Shown: piece after piece, positions 33,101 through 43,624 of the stretch
How the letters are laid out: every line of letters starts with the position of its first letter
How positions within the stretch are numbered: the first letter of the stretch is position 1
Assembly: GCA_019188255.1 (NCBI GenBank)
Contig: JAETXT010000012.1
Span: forward strand, 2,108,001-2,172,000
Direction of reading: 5' to 3'
Source: Verticillium longisporum
Taxonomy: Eukaryota > Ascomycota > Sordariomycetes > Glomerellales > Plectosphaerellaceae
Length of the DNA stretch: 64,000 nt
Position numbers and translations under genes: made by a program
Notes under the pieces: generated by a model
The model's input: the letters and a program-made list of their open reading frames with translations, nothing else
Databases searched by the model: none
What the model was told of the DNA's origin: nothing

Positions 33101-35309
33101 TCGCCCATCGGGTCATCAGGACAAAGAAACGCCGGGTGTGCTATTGTTGGCACCCATCCATCACGCAGACCAGGGCGGGGATAAGGCTCGTTGGAGCAGA
33201 CGAAGGCCAAGAGGCTGGCGGCCAGGCTGTCCGATCTTGCATATTGATACGTTCAAACAAGAGTTCAACAATATGGATCGTCGCATGCGAGGCCTAAGGC
33301 CGGCCCGTCTATAACTGCTTTTCTTTTGGTAGAACCAGTAGTGGTAGAAGTGGATCATGTGTCGTTTGGGTGAGGGGTCTGCGTGTGCAAAATCGTCAAA
33401 AGAGGGCCCGACGACACTGATGGGTTTCGACGAGGCATTTGCAGAGCGCGCGCCGTGCAGTAGAAGGGGGATCGTCTACCGACCACTCATTTGGGGGAGG
33501 CCTGATGGGCCTACGAAAGAGCCAGCATGTCTCATGGCCATGAGAAGATGACGGAACACGAAGCATTTGACAAGCGTCGCAGGCGTTGGACGTGCTTGAG
33601 TCGGCCGTCGCAAAGACACAGTCAACAAGGTCATCCACGAGGGCGCCAAAGTGAAGGATCCAGGATGGCCATGCCTTCCTGGCTGACTGTGCTGCCAAGT
33701 TGACAAAAGACATCCTTCCATCCCCATCACTCGACCCGGCTGGGCGCGTCCAACTACAATGAGCCCAAGCTGTGGAGTCTCTGGTGGCCGTTGTATCAGA
33801 ACTGCAGGAGATTCATGTAAGCATGTTGGCTGTCTCGGTTCAATCAATCACTCATGCGCTGGCCAAGCTTCGTGGTTCCTTTCCTGGTCGCGGGTCACGC
33901 CACAACCCCAAACCTCGGCGACTGTCGACTCCAACAGTTGAATCCATATGTATTGTTACGACACTCGATGGAAGCCCTTGGTTGTTTGGAAGAACCTTGG
34001 ATCAGTATCTGTTCTGGAGTTGAGTCCATTGACTGGACTGATTGGCCTTGGTTCTCCCTCAACCAATGATCCGCTTGCAATACCCTTAGACGCCCGTTAA
34101 GCGCCGACCGAAGCCCTGCGGAACGACGGTTCGTTCCACGACATGCGTTCGACCCCTTTCTTCTCGAACACTTCTTCTAAGCTGACTCTACCCAGATAAT
34201 TCAGACCCGAGAGCCAGATTGCGTACCATTGCATGTCCAGCGCCTACATCCCTATTAATAACTCCCGTGCCAGGGGGGTATGACGGGATTGAACAAGATC
34301 TTGACCCGGGAGGCGGCCCTTTCCAGGCGCCGAGCTCGAACTTCCATGCAAGGCACGCAACCTCAAGGGTCCAACATGGCGACATCCCTGGTCCGTAGGG
34401 CAGTCATACGGCGTGGCATGCCCGCCGACACAAGGTACACATCGTGCTGGGCGTTACGCTGAGGTTAGACGATGCACATGGGCGCTCTCGAACACCAACC
34501 ATATCGACGGCCATCCACCGTTCTACGACAAGTAGACGGATCCGGCACCGTTGACGCCATCCTCGACGCGCCCTGACTGTCTCTCACCACCACGAGGCGG
34601 CTCCGTATCGCGCCCATGAACCCCTTAATCTAGATCGGACTCTTGGTTCACGGCCGACCAACCCCTGACATCATCCTCATCTGCCGCTCGAGGCAACATG
34701 ATGTCCCCCGTCCGGCATGTCTACCGCGGCGCGTGGAGGTCGTCATGAATGCACACGCCCTTCCACACATCACACCTCCCCCTGGAGAGGACCCTTGGTT
34801 TCTACATGCCGAGCTACCAAGGAAGTGACGCCCTCCTCCCGCGGATGTGGGTGCGATCCCTGAGCCGGGCCCGCCTTGACGTGCTCTCTGTGATGTTTCT
34901 TCCCGATCTCCCGGGGCAAGGAAACGCCGGCATGGTTATTATTAGACCACGGCCGTCCATATGGTTTCTATATTTGGGAATCGGCACTGCAGCTGCAGCC
35001 GCCGATAAAGCCCCATGCTTAACGAGACGTCATCTCGTCTCCTCCAATATCAACCTCCTGGCCTCTCCCCTGTGAAGTCTCTCCCCCCGAACCCCCGAGT
35101 CCAGGCAGACCATTTCTGCGTCTTTTACATGTACATGTGAGACCTTTTTTTTCTATTTCTCATAATAGACTCGGCGATCGCGAACGGCTGGTTGTACCTC
35201 GTCTGGCGATATCTTCGGATCCCCTCCCCCCCGCTGCTACCCCTGGTCCGAGGCGGGCCCAAAGCCCTCATGAAGGCCCTCATTCTCGACCCCACCATTA
35301 AATTAACGT
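27105..35309. other. 8.2 kb gene-poor region
   Basis: No frame here shows family motifs or intron-exon structure. The first few hundred bases are the 5' UTR/promoter of the Zn2Cys6 fusion gene. Patches of simple sequence occur: GATGGACATGG-type repeats at 28590-28660, GGTGAGGTGA at 28455-28485, C and CCG runs at 30236-30260, and CT-rich DNA at 29200-29460. From about 34080 to 35100 the composition changes to GC-rich, stop-riddled sequence that could be an old element, but no terminal repeats or transposase motifs can be made out. Confidence 0.45.
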
Positions 35310-35426
35310 GGGCGATTGGTTTAGTGGTATAACGTCTGCTTAGCATCTGGAAATCGAGAGTCCCTCGGTTGAGCGGAATCGAAAGTTGCCTGCTGAAGGT
35401 CCCGCGTTCGATTCGCGGATTGTCCA
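35310..35426 (+). tRNA. tRNA-Ala(AGC) with a 45-nt intron
   Basis: Acceptor stem GGGCGAT (35310-35316) pairs with ATTGTCC (35419-35425), including G3-U70, the alanine identity pair. The D arm is GTT...AAC (35319-35333). The anticodon loop TTAGCA|T is split after A37 by an intron at 35346-35390, the canonical 37/38 site. The T arm is CCGCG-TTCGATT-CGCGG (35402-35418) and the discriminator is A. The anticodon stem TCTGC/GCTGA has one U-U mismatch (29-41). Confidence 0.88.
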
Positions 35427-35841
35427 CTGTCGCGTGCGAGAAGTCGTACGATAACTTTTGCCGGTTGGGTCTTGTGATGTTCAACTCGGAATGCCGCCAT
35501 TTTTAGTAGCAAGTTGACATGGGTACTGACAGATCACAAGTTGGAAGCGGCACACTCGGCGGGATAATCGTGTCCTTACTTCATTGTTGACCGACCTGGC
35601 TGTCGTGACCACCAGCAACCAACCGTCCCGAATGCTACGAGCTCGGAATCAATGTAACCGCGTTCCCGTCCCCCCTCCCCTCCAACGCCGTGAAGCCGTA
35701 AAGGCTGAAAGCATCCATCGCTAGTCTTGAATTAATTGTACAGTTGTTTGTTCGCACCGCAGATGGTGTGTTTTGTCCGTGACGGCAAAGTGACTCGCAG
35801 GCCAGATGTTCCCCCGCTTGCCCAGCAACCGTTCAACTTGT
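35427..35841. other. Spacer between tRNA-Ala and SWC4
   Basis: About 415 nt comprise the tRNA 3' flank and the presumed 3' UTR of SWC4. The TTTT needed for Pol III termination is not immediately adjacent; the nearest long T stretch is at 35500-35504. No gene seen. Confidence 0.4.
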
Positions 35842-37821
35842 TTACTTCTTCAACCTCTTGGCGCTCTTGTCACTAACACCGCTCAAGACGCTGGCGCTCC
35901 GTTTATGGGGACCGCTGCTGCTCGGAGGCCTCGCCGCCTTGGCCGGCGAGGCTTTTTCCTCGTTCGTCTCGACAGAGGCAGCGCCAGCAGCGGCCGGTTC
36001 ATCCGTGGCCGCGTCCTCCTTGCGGTCAGCGTTCTTGTTCGCCTTGGCAGGCTCGTCGTCGTCGTCGTCGTCGTCCGGCTGCTCGTCGTCCGGCTGCTCG
36101 TCGTCCTTTGCCTTGTCGCCCTTGGCTGCCTCGGCTGCACTCCCTTCGGCAGCGTTTTCGCCCTTGGCTTCCTTAGCCTGCTGCTCCTTGTCCTCTTCCT
36201 TGTCCTTGTCCTTGTCTTTGGGCTCGCGCTGCGCCTTTTTGGCGAGCTCAATCTTGATCTCGGCGTCAATCTTATCTGTGACCTTGCGGGCGTCGAGCAG
36301 GCTGTTGATGGCGCCGAGCAGTTGCTCAAACTGGGCCGTGACGGCGGCCGTGGGCATGACGAGGCGCTGCGGAATGTCGAGCTCGTTGAGGGCGTTGGCG
36401 ATGCGGATCTGCTGCTGGCCCGACTTGTTGGTGAAGAGCTTGTTGATCTTCTCGTAGCGGAACGTCGGGCCCGCCTGCAGGCGGTCGTGGTGGGAGACGC
36501 CGTAGATGAACTTTTCGGCCTCGGAGAGCTTGCGTCGTTCGTGCGGCGTCTGCGCGCCCTTCTTGCCGGCGCCTCCCTTTTCGGGTCGTCGGCGCCTGCG
36601 CCCCGCTGCCGATCGAGCCCCGGTGGCCGCCTGCCGCCGAGACGGCGATGCTCTCGCGTCTGTTGCCCGAGGCTTCGGCTGCTGCCGCTGCGCCGGCGGC
36701 GGCGGCGGCACCAGCAGCAGCAGCTCCGGCACCCGCCTGCTGCTGGCCTGGGGCGCTGGGGCTGACGCCGTCGGCGCCCATGAGGGACTTGCGCTTCTTG
36801 TTCTTGTCGACGGCCATCATGTTCTGCAGCAGCGTCTGGAGCCCCGTGCTCGACTTGAAGGCGTTGATGTCCTGGTCGGTGTGCGGGTAGTCGAGGCGGT
36901 TGTAGAGCTCGCGGCGCTCCTCGTTGAAGACGGAGCTCCGGGCGAGGATGCGCTTGATCTCGACGAGCAGCGACTCCTCCTCGTTGGCCTCCTCCTTGGT
37001 GCGGCTGAGACCGTTGACGGCGAACTCCTTGCGGACGCGCTCCTGCTGGGGGTTAAAGTTGAGCATCGTCTCGTGCAGGGCAAACTCTTCTTTCGTCATG
37101 TACTGGACGGGGTCTGGGCGCTCATCATCTTGGCGGCGATTTCGTAGTAGCGGGCCTTGAGGGCCTCCATCGTCCTCGGCGTGGGCACGGGGATGATGGC
37201 CTTACTCTCGTCCCCGTCGGCCGAGGCCTCGCCGTTGATGGCCTCGGGCGCGTAGTCGTAGCGGTCCCAGATGACGGGCCAGCGCAGGTCAAACTCCCTG
37301 ACGAGCCCCATGAGGTAGTCCGTCTCGTCCTTGGTCCAGTCGGCGCTCACGAGGTTGCTCTGGTACTGGTCCGGGCTGTACTGCGGCACGTCGACGTGGA
37401 CGTTGTACTTGGCGAACGCCGAGTCCTCCAGCACCTGCTCCCGCTCTCGCGCCTGCGCCTTGGGCTCGGCCGGCGCCGCGGCGTCTTCCTGTGCTTGCTG
37501 CGCGGCGCCTGGCCGGGCCGCATCGTCGTCTGTTTTCCTCCGCCAGTGGCGCAGGACGAAAGCGCCGTCGTCGCCGCGCGACGAGTTCTGAAAGGCGCGC
37601 AGCTCCCACCGCGCGGCGGGCTTCCTGACGGCGATGCGTCGCTTCTTGAAGACGGAGACCTCGGGCACGATGGCGATGGGGTTGTCGCCGCCGAGGTTCT
37701 GCACTTCGCGCGCGAGGCCCTTGAGGTTCGGTCGTGATGCGGCTGTCTTGAGCTTCTTTGCTGGCCGGGGCCCGGCGTGCGCGTCGAGGTTGAGGACGTC
37801 GCGGAGGTCGCTGGACGCCAT
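35842..37821 (-). CDS. SWC4: SWR1/NuA4 complex subunit Swc4 (DMAP1), three frame breaks
   Basis: The start at 37821 gives MASSDLRDVLNLDAHAGPRP. The SANT/DMAP1 region contains QYQSNLVSADWTKDETDYLM and REFDLRWPVIWDRYDY (about residues 165-210). Then come TPRTMEALKARYYEIAAKMM, the YNRLDYPHTDQDINAF region, TPHERRKLSEAEKFIYGVSHHDR, and an acidic Lys/Asp/Glu C-terminus. Swc4 is shared by SWR1 (H2A.Z deposition) and NuA4 (H4 acetylation). The frame breaks at a G4 run (37109-37112), and again between a C4 run (36601-36604) and a T4 run (36578-36581). Adding one base at each of the three gives a single 660-residue protein with DDPKKGGAGKKG at the repaired junction. The aspartate run at 36056-36075 is a CGT repeat on the plus strand. 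Confidence 0.88.
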
Positions 37822-38368
37822 TGTGAGGAAGAGAGAGAGAGAGCGAGAAAAGTGTCGATGATGGAGTGGGGTCGATGGTCGGATCAGGGTCTGTTGCCGC
37901 CCCAAGGTGAGCCCATCGATTGCCAGTGATGTGTTCGTGTTCGTTTCGTGCAGGTTGGTCGATGGATTTCGATGGGAGGTGCGGATGGTGGATGAGGGTG
38001 GTGGATGGAATTGGCGATGGAATTGGTGATGGATGTGATGGCTCGAAAATTGACGACGCGCAGTGACCTGGCTGGCTCCTGCGTCGTCGTGAATCGAGGT
38101 ATCCCTCCACTGGGGCGTGAACCTAGGCAGCTCCTTCAGCCACGGTTTTGCCGGGTCGCTCGTGGCGTCTACGTACTGCCCGGAACAGCGCCTCTTCAAT
38201 GGCAATACTTCTATTTCGTACTCGATACCCCAAATTGTATCCTGTGTATACCTATTGACTACCTGCTGTATGAGTTCAATCGATAGTATGATGGGTACAA
38301 GCCGACAGAAATCGGCCACCTCGAGCAGACGATGTCAGGTCCGTCTTGGCCACGACTTCCTCTCATAC
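37822..38368. other. Promoter of SWC4 and upstream flank of tRNA-Ser
   Basis: About 550 nt between divergently oriented SWC4 and the tRNA gene. There is GAGAGA/CTCTCT sequence directly upstream of SWC4 and several GATGG repeats. No gene seen. Confidence 0.45.
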
Positions 38369-38465
38369 GGCAGCATGCCAGAGTGGTTAATGGGTGGGAT
38401 TTGAATCAGCTATTGTTCCCCATCCCATGGGTTCGCCCGCGCAGGTTCGAACCCTGCTGCTGTCG
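38369..38465 (+). tRNA. tRNA-Ser(UGA) with a 16-nt intron
   Basis: Class II tRNA. Acceptor GGCAGCA (38369-38375) pairs with TGCTGTC (38458-38464), discriminator G. The D stem is CCA/TGG. The anticodon stem TGGGA/TCCCA (38395-38399 and 38423-38427) encloses TTTGAA|A with anticodon TGA. The intron is 38406-38421 at the canonical 37/38 site. The long variable arm is GGG-TTCG-CCC (38429-38438). The T arm is GCAGG-TTCGAAC-CCTGC. Confidence 0.92.
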
Positions 38466-39383
38466 ACAGCGTCCGGTAGTGAGCCGGACCTGCCTTTTTG
38501 TCCTTTCTTCTGATCTTGGTTGGCAGCGTGGGTCAGGATGGTTGTCTTCTGTTTTGATGGAACGGTGGGTAGTGCTAAGCATCCATGTGCATCGTATCGT
38601 GTGTCACGTCTGAGGAGCCCCTTCCTAGGGTATACCAAGTAAATTCTCAACGAGTAACCGTGTGCCATCAGCCATCCCTATTCGATTGAATAGCACTGAT
38701 TTACCGGGTGAACGTGTGGGTAGCCAATCGATGATTCCGGGCAGTTCAGGACAACAATACCAAGCACGTTCGCTGGAAGCCATGGTTTACCGGACTTCTC
38801 TCCTCCAGCAGAGCAGGCTGCTCCCTAGACCTTCCATTGATGCTGGAGAGAATTAATAAGTGGCCAATGTCGTCAGACAAACATGAGGTCCAATGGAGAA
38901 GCGAAGCACAAGGAGAATGACTGCAGGCCATGGAATGGGGTGACTTTTGCTGTCGTTGCAAGTCGAGTTCCCTGACGAGGGAAACATAACTGCCCGATCA
39001 TCGGATGCATCTCATTGAGCACGAGTACCAACCATCGCAGGCTATCTCGAAGACGAGACAGCTGCAAACAAGAGATGCCAGCTGGCTACCATGATGACCA
39101 AGAGTGGGGTAGCAGGTGGCCCCACCCGCCCGCCGGCACCGGTCAAGCTGCCGGAGTCATCGACTCGACCTCTCTACAGTACTACCGACGAGGGAAGGTA
39201 CCTACAGTAAGGTACTTGCAGCATCAAGCTTCCCGCATCTCTACCCTCGACCACGACTATGCGGCACTCCATGCCACCCTCTCCCGGTCACAGCAGCTAT
39301 CCTTAGACCTTCGAAGACAACATCTTGTTCTGGCGACGAAAGCTTCCACCCGTCCGCCGCCCCTCTCGCATGGCATCGCCAGC
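38466..39383. other. Upstream region of the mitochondrial kinase gene
   Basis: About 0.9 kb follow the tRNA. The last part is rich in CCTC and CACC as in a 5' UTR. A GGTACCTACAGTAAGGTAC segment near 39196 is related to the CCTAGGTA motif family. No coding frame is supported. Confidence 0.4.
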
Positions 39384-41004
39384 ATGCTCACCATCGCGTT
39401 GCCCAAGGCTGGCAGACGATGCAGACTGAGTAGTACCCTCGCCTCGCCTACGACGAAAACAACCACCACGACCCCACGAACAACACCACAATGCAGGCAC
39501 ATCAACAATTCGGCCTGGAGAGCCGTCTCCGTTCTCGACGAGTGAGTCCCCCCGCTACGCCCCCAATCCACGCGCTGCTCGGCTGGTCACATGCTAACGT
39601 GCGCGCCCCCTCCTCCTCCAGATGGGTAGCTCGTGAGGCCCGACCCATTAGTCTGCGGCAGCTCATGGTCTTTGGGCGCTCTCTGACCGAAGCTCGACTC
39701 TTGAGCTCGGCCAACTATGTGCGGACGGAACTGCCCACTCGGTATGCGAACCCAACAGCTCTCCATCCCCCTCCTCCACCACCGCCGCCGTGGCGTCACT
39801 GACATGCCCGCCCGCACAGCATCGCCCACCGCATCCGCGACATGCAGCAGCTGCCCTATGGCGTCGTCACGAACCCGCACATCAGCGACGTCTACGAGCT
39901 CTACCACAACGCCTTCGACACGTTCCGCAAGGTCAAGGAGGTCAAGACGCTCGAGGAGAACGACCACCTGTGCAGCATTATCGGCAAGATGCTCAAGACG
40001 CATCTGACTGTCATTCCCAAGCTGGCCATGGGCATATTAGAGAGCAACGGCCACATAGATCCCGCCGTGCTCGACCATTTCATGAACACAATCTTGCGAT
40101 CGGTACGTCTGCCCTGTTCAGACTGACATGCAGGCAGGCAGGCAGGCAGACAGACAGACAGACCACTGACCGGTACCCCTCCCCACAGAGAATCTCGAGG
40201 CGCGTCATTGCAGAGCAGCACCTCGCGCTGACCGAGACGTTCGGCGCCGACTGGTTCTCGCCGGGCGCCAAGCTGCACGAGTCGGACTTTATCGGCGAGG
40301 TCTTCATCAAGTGCGTGGCCAGGGACGTCGTGGAACGGTGCTCGAGCGCAGTCGAGAAGCTCGCGCGCTCGACCTACGGACCGGACGTGCGCGTGCCCGA
40401 GATCAAGATCAACGGCCACCTCGACGCCAGCTTCCCCTTTATCCTCAGCCACATTGAGTACATCATCGGCGAGCTCCTGCGCAACGCGGTCCAGGCCGTC
40501 ATCGAGCGGCAGCAGCGCCTCGCCACCGAGGGCGGGCTCGACGCCGCCGCCGCCCAGCCGCCGCCGATCGAGGTGACCATCTGCGAGGCCCAGCAGCACG
40601 TCATGATCCGCATCTCGGACCAGGGCGGCGGCATCCCCACCAACGAGCTCCCCTACCTCTGGTCCTTCAGCAGCGGGCCCCAGAGCCGCCGCCGGCTCGA
40701 GAACCTGCGCCGCGTCCCCAAGCTCGCCGCCACCATGCAGGAGCTGCACGTCTCGGACGAGCTCGGCCGCGCCGACCTCAAGACGCCGAGCTACGAGAGC
40801 TCCCTCGCCTCCCTCACCGGCCGCCCGCCCAACCTCCGCCTCGGCATCGGCCTGCCCCTGAGCCGCGTCTACGCCGAGTACTGGGCCGGCGGCCTCGAGC
40901 TGCACAGCCTCTGGGGCTACGGCGTCGACGCCTTTTTGCAAATCTCCAAGCTCGGCAACAAGAACGAGCAGCTGACGACGAGGGCGTCCATGGACGCGAT
41001 ATGA
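39384..41004 (+). CDS. Mitochondrial pyruvate/branched-chain alpha-ketoacid dehydrogenase kinase family protein
   Basis: Exons 39384-39541, 39622-39741, 39820-40102 and 40189-41004 give 458 residues. The first 45 residues are Thr/Arg/Lys-rich without acids, a likely mitochondrial presequence. The helical PDK domain contains REARPISLRQLMVFGRS and ELPTRIAHRIRDMQQLPY. The GHKL ATPase has the N box ELLRNA (Glu282, Asn286), G1 DQGGGIP (Asp331) and G2 GIGLPLSR (about 406-413), all intact. The family inactivates mitochondrial alpha-ketoacid dehydrogenase complexes by serine phosphorylation of E1. Fungi have two or three paralogues (yeast Pkp1/Pkp2), and the sequence alone does not settle which E1 is the target. 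Intron 3 has a CAGG/CAGA microsatellite. Confidence 0.9.
40130..40163. repeat. (CAGG)n/(CAGA)n microsatellite in kinase intron 3
   Basis: Four CAGG-type units are followed by about four CAGA units, all inside the intron between exons 3 and 4. The many CAG trinucleotides could act as cryptic acceptors upstream of the true one at 40188. Confidence 0.85.
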
Positions 41005-41725
41005 GTCTTGGGGTTGTGTGCCAGGCGGAATGTGTTTACCATGCGGAGGGCATCGGTGTCAGCAGCATTTGTTTTACACGAGGTTTTGAGCAATGGAGGA
41101 ACAGGACGTCAGGGAAGACGCAAGGGGCTCAGCGAATTGATAGCATCGGTTTTATGAATTTTACCCACTGGATTTTTCTCCTTCTCACTTTTGCAATGTG
41201 CACACACACACACACACTGCCTTCATACAACATGCACATGAGACGATGGTGTGGCGTTTCTTGGTATCATGAACAGGTGAGCTATTACATCGTACGTAGC
41301 CTCAAGTACTAAAAGGCGGCCGACTAAGTTTGGCATAACAAAAAAAGGGGGGGTAGTAGCTGCAATGGGAAACAGAGGACGGACGCATGTTGAGAAAAAT
41401 CGGGAAACGCCAGCCTGCCTCGCCCTCTCGCTCGCAGAGGTGCTAGAAGACCTCTTGGGTCATGGGGGGGAAGGAGCATGCGCAGAACTTCATACATGCA
41501 GCACTCTCTCTCCGCACCCCCCAACCCTTCCCGCCCTACGGGAACAGAAAAGAACTTTTCCGACCGCCAGAGGAGCAAGCAAGTAAGCAAGCAGGCAGAT
41601 CCGTGAGCACGTTGGAGAAGCATCGAGCTTTTCGGTCGTTGTCCACTCCAAACCATGATACGGGAACCGCCCAGCGACGAGAGAGACGTGTACAGTTCCG
41701 CGGAACCAGCCTTGACACGGGACGC
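41005..41725. other. Convergent 3' flanks with a CA microsatellite
   Basis: The region lies between the kinase (plus) and septin (minus) stop codons. It contains a (CA)n run at about 41200-41217 and a CCACCCCC-type tract. No gene seen. Confidence 0.45.
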
Positions 41726-43092
41726 TTAACGGCGGCCGTGGCTGCGGATGGCGCCGGTGCCCTGCATGGCCTCGAGCTCCGTCTCGAGCTGCTTGATCTG
41801 GGCGTGTGTCTGCTCGAGGTCCTTGTTGAGGCGGTCGCGCTCGGCGATGAGCTTCTGCTCCCACTGGCGGTAGCGCTGATCCTCTATCTTGACCTGCCCG
41901 GTGAAGTGTGTGCACAGCGCCTCCTCCTCCTCCTTGGACTAGGGGTTGTCGAGCTTGCGAGGGAGGACCTCGCCGAACTTGCGCATCTCCATCTGCTGGG
42001 TGCGGTAGGCCTCGTAGTGCAGCTCCTCGGTGGTGTGGATGAGGTCGAGCATGTGGGTGCGGATGAGGATGGAGCGCAGCTTCTTGAAGTCGCAGTGGTC
42101 CTCGTTCTCCACCTCGGCGACACCCCATGAGTACTGGCGACCCTTGACGATGCGGCCGTCGCCCGTCTTGACGTCCTTCTCGGAGCCAATGACGGCAAAG
42201 GGCATGGCGGCCATGAGGCTGCGCGCGTGCTGGGCGGCGGCCTCGTCATCCTCCTCGATCGGCGGCTGGTAGATCTTGATGTACTGGGCCTCAATGACGG
42301 CTTGGATCTGGACAAGGGCTCTCTGTTAGCGGGTGCTCACCGCTCCATGTGCGGACGGACCAAAAAAAAAATAAGCGTACCCTTTGCTTGCAACGGGCGA
42401 GGTCAGGGGGGGTGAGGGTGTCTGCCTTGGCAATGACGGGGATGAGGTTGACTCTGGAGCACATCGTCTTCATGACGTGAATGTCGAGGGGCTGGTGGGT
42501 GTGACCGGAGGGACGAATCAAGTACAGGCAGGCCGGGACACGGTGATCGATCTTGTCCTGAGGGCGGGGCTGCTGCTCCTGAAGCTTGTAGGGCTCGTGC
42601 TGGTCGTCGAGGAACTCGATGATGGGCATCCAGGAGTCCCTGTTGTTGACGTAGTCGCCGAAGCCGGGGGTATCGATGACGGTCAGGCGAACTGTGCAGG
42701 TCAGCCTCTGGTCATCTCCTGTCATGGACTGAAAGGGGAAGTGTCAGGCCTACCCTTGAAGAACTTCTCCTCGAGCTCGGCCTTGGTGATCTCAATCTCG
42801 ACCGTCTTGTCGACCTGCTTCTGGTGTCGTCGCTTGTGGTCGGCATAGTTCTTGATGGTCGTGGAGAACAGCGTGTTGATGAAGGTGGTCTTTCCGAGGC
42901 CAGACTCGCCAGCAACCTGTTGGCATCATGTCAGCATGCTGGTTTGATCAAGACAGACGTCTGGTTGCACAGAGAGGGACGGACCATGATGGTGAAGCCA
43001 GCTCCCCTCTTGGCGACAATCTTGTGACGCTGGTTAGGGAGGTTGGCAATGCCAATCGGTGAGGCGCTCTCGGCGGCGGTGGGAGGAGCCAT
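41726..43092 (-). CDS. Septin (CDC12/AspC class), interrupted by an in-frame stop
   Basis: Exons 43092-42985, 42916-42754, 42691-42381 and 42307-41726. The start MAPPTAAESASPIGIANLPN and the GTPase motifs G1 GESGLGKTT (39-47), G3 DTPGFGD (97-103) and G4 AKAD (178-181) are intact, as is the septin-unique element further on. At codon 317 (41941-41939) a TAG replaces the Lys expected in the DNPKFKEEEE-like start of the C-terminal coiled coil. Without the stop the frame runs on to 387 residues (ending GAIRSHGRR) and still encodes the RQWEQKLIAERDRLNKDLEQ coiled coil. Residues 140-191 also differ from otherwise near-invariant septin positions (VPACLYLI, GHTHQPLDIHVMKTM, LARCKQ). As written, the product is a 316-residue septin lacking the coiled coil. 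It could be a decaying copy, a real variant, or poor consensus sequence. Confidence 0.8.
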
Positions 43093-43624
43093 CTTGAATG
43101 TGTGTAGATGGTAATCCGTCACAGAGTCAATGGCGGTTTTCTTGAAAGGGAATCGACGCGAGCTTGAGTGGACGATGCACACAAATGGGTCGAGGTCAAG
43201 GTCGAGGTTGGTCAGGCTCTTGGGGGGTTTATCGAAGGTCGAGAAGTATGGGTTGACCGTTGGACGGGGGTCGGGCCAAAGATGCTGAGCTGTGCTCGTG
43301 CTTTCAGAATCAGGGGGAAACTGCCCGCCAAATTTCCCTGCCGGCTGCTGGGGAGACAAGCGAAAAGGGAATGAGGAGTCCCCTTTTTCTTGCCCAATAA
43401 GGGAGCCGTCCCTGGATCCTGAGCAAGACGCCGCCTTTCCCTCTTGAGCGTAGCGCACCCGGTGGGTCGCAAGGAGCTCTGGAAGAATTATCCACCGGAC
43501 CCCCGCCAAAAGTTTTCTTATCGATAAGCATTTTCTCGATCGGAGGCAGGACCCAGGAGCCCAGCAGAGAAATGCGACGACGACCACGATTCCCAGACGT
43601 CAGTGAAGCGGCGCCCAGGCAATC
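43093..43624. promoter_or_regulatory. Divergent promoter between septin and PWP2
   Basis: 532 nt lie between divergent ATGs, with no coding frame that fits either neighbour. Confidence 0.5.

Noticed and set aside
34080..35100. Transposon or LTR remnant upstream of tRNA-Ala
   Set aside because: Composition is distinctive but I could not find terminal repeats, target duplications or transposase/reverse transcriptase motifs, so it is not called.
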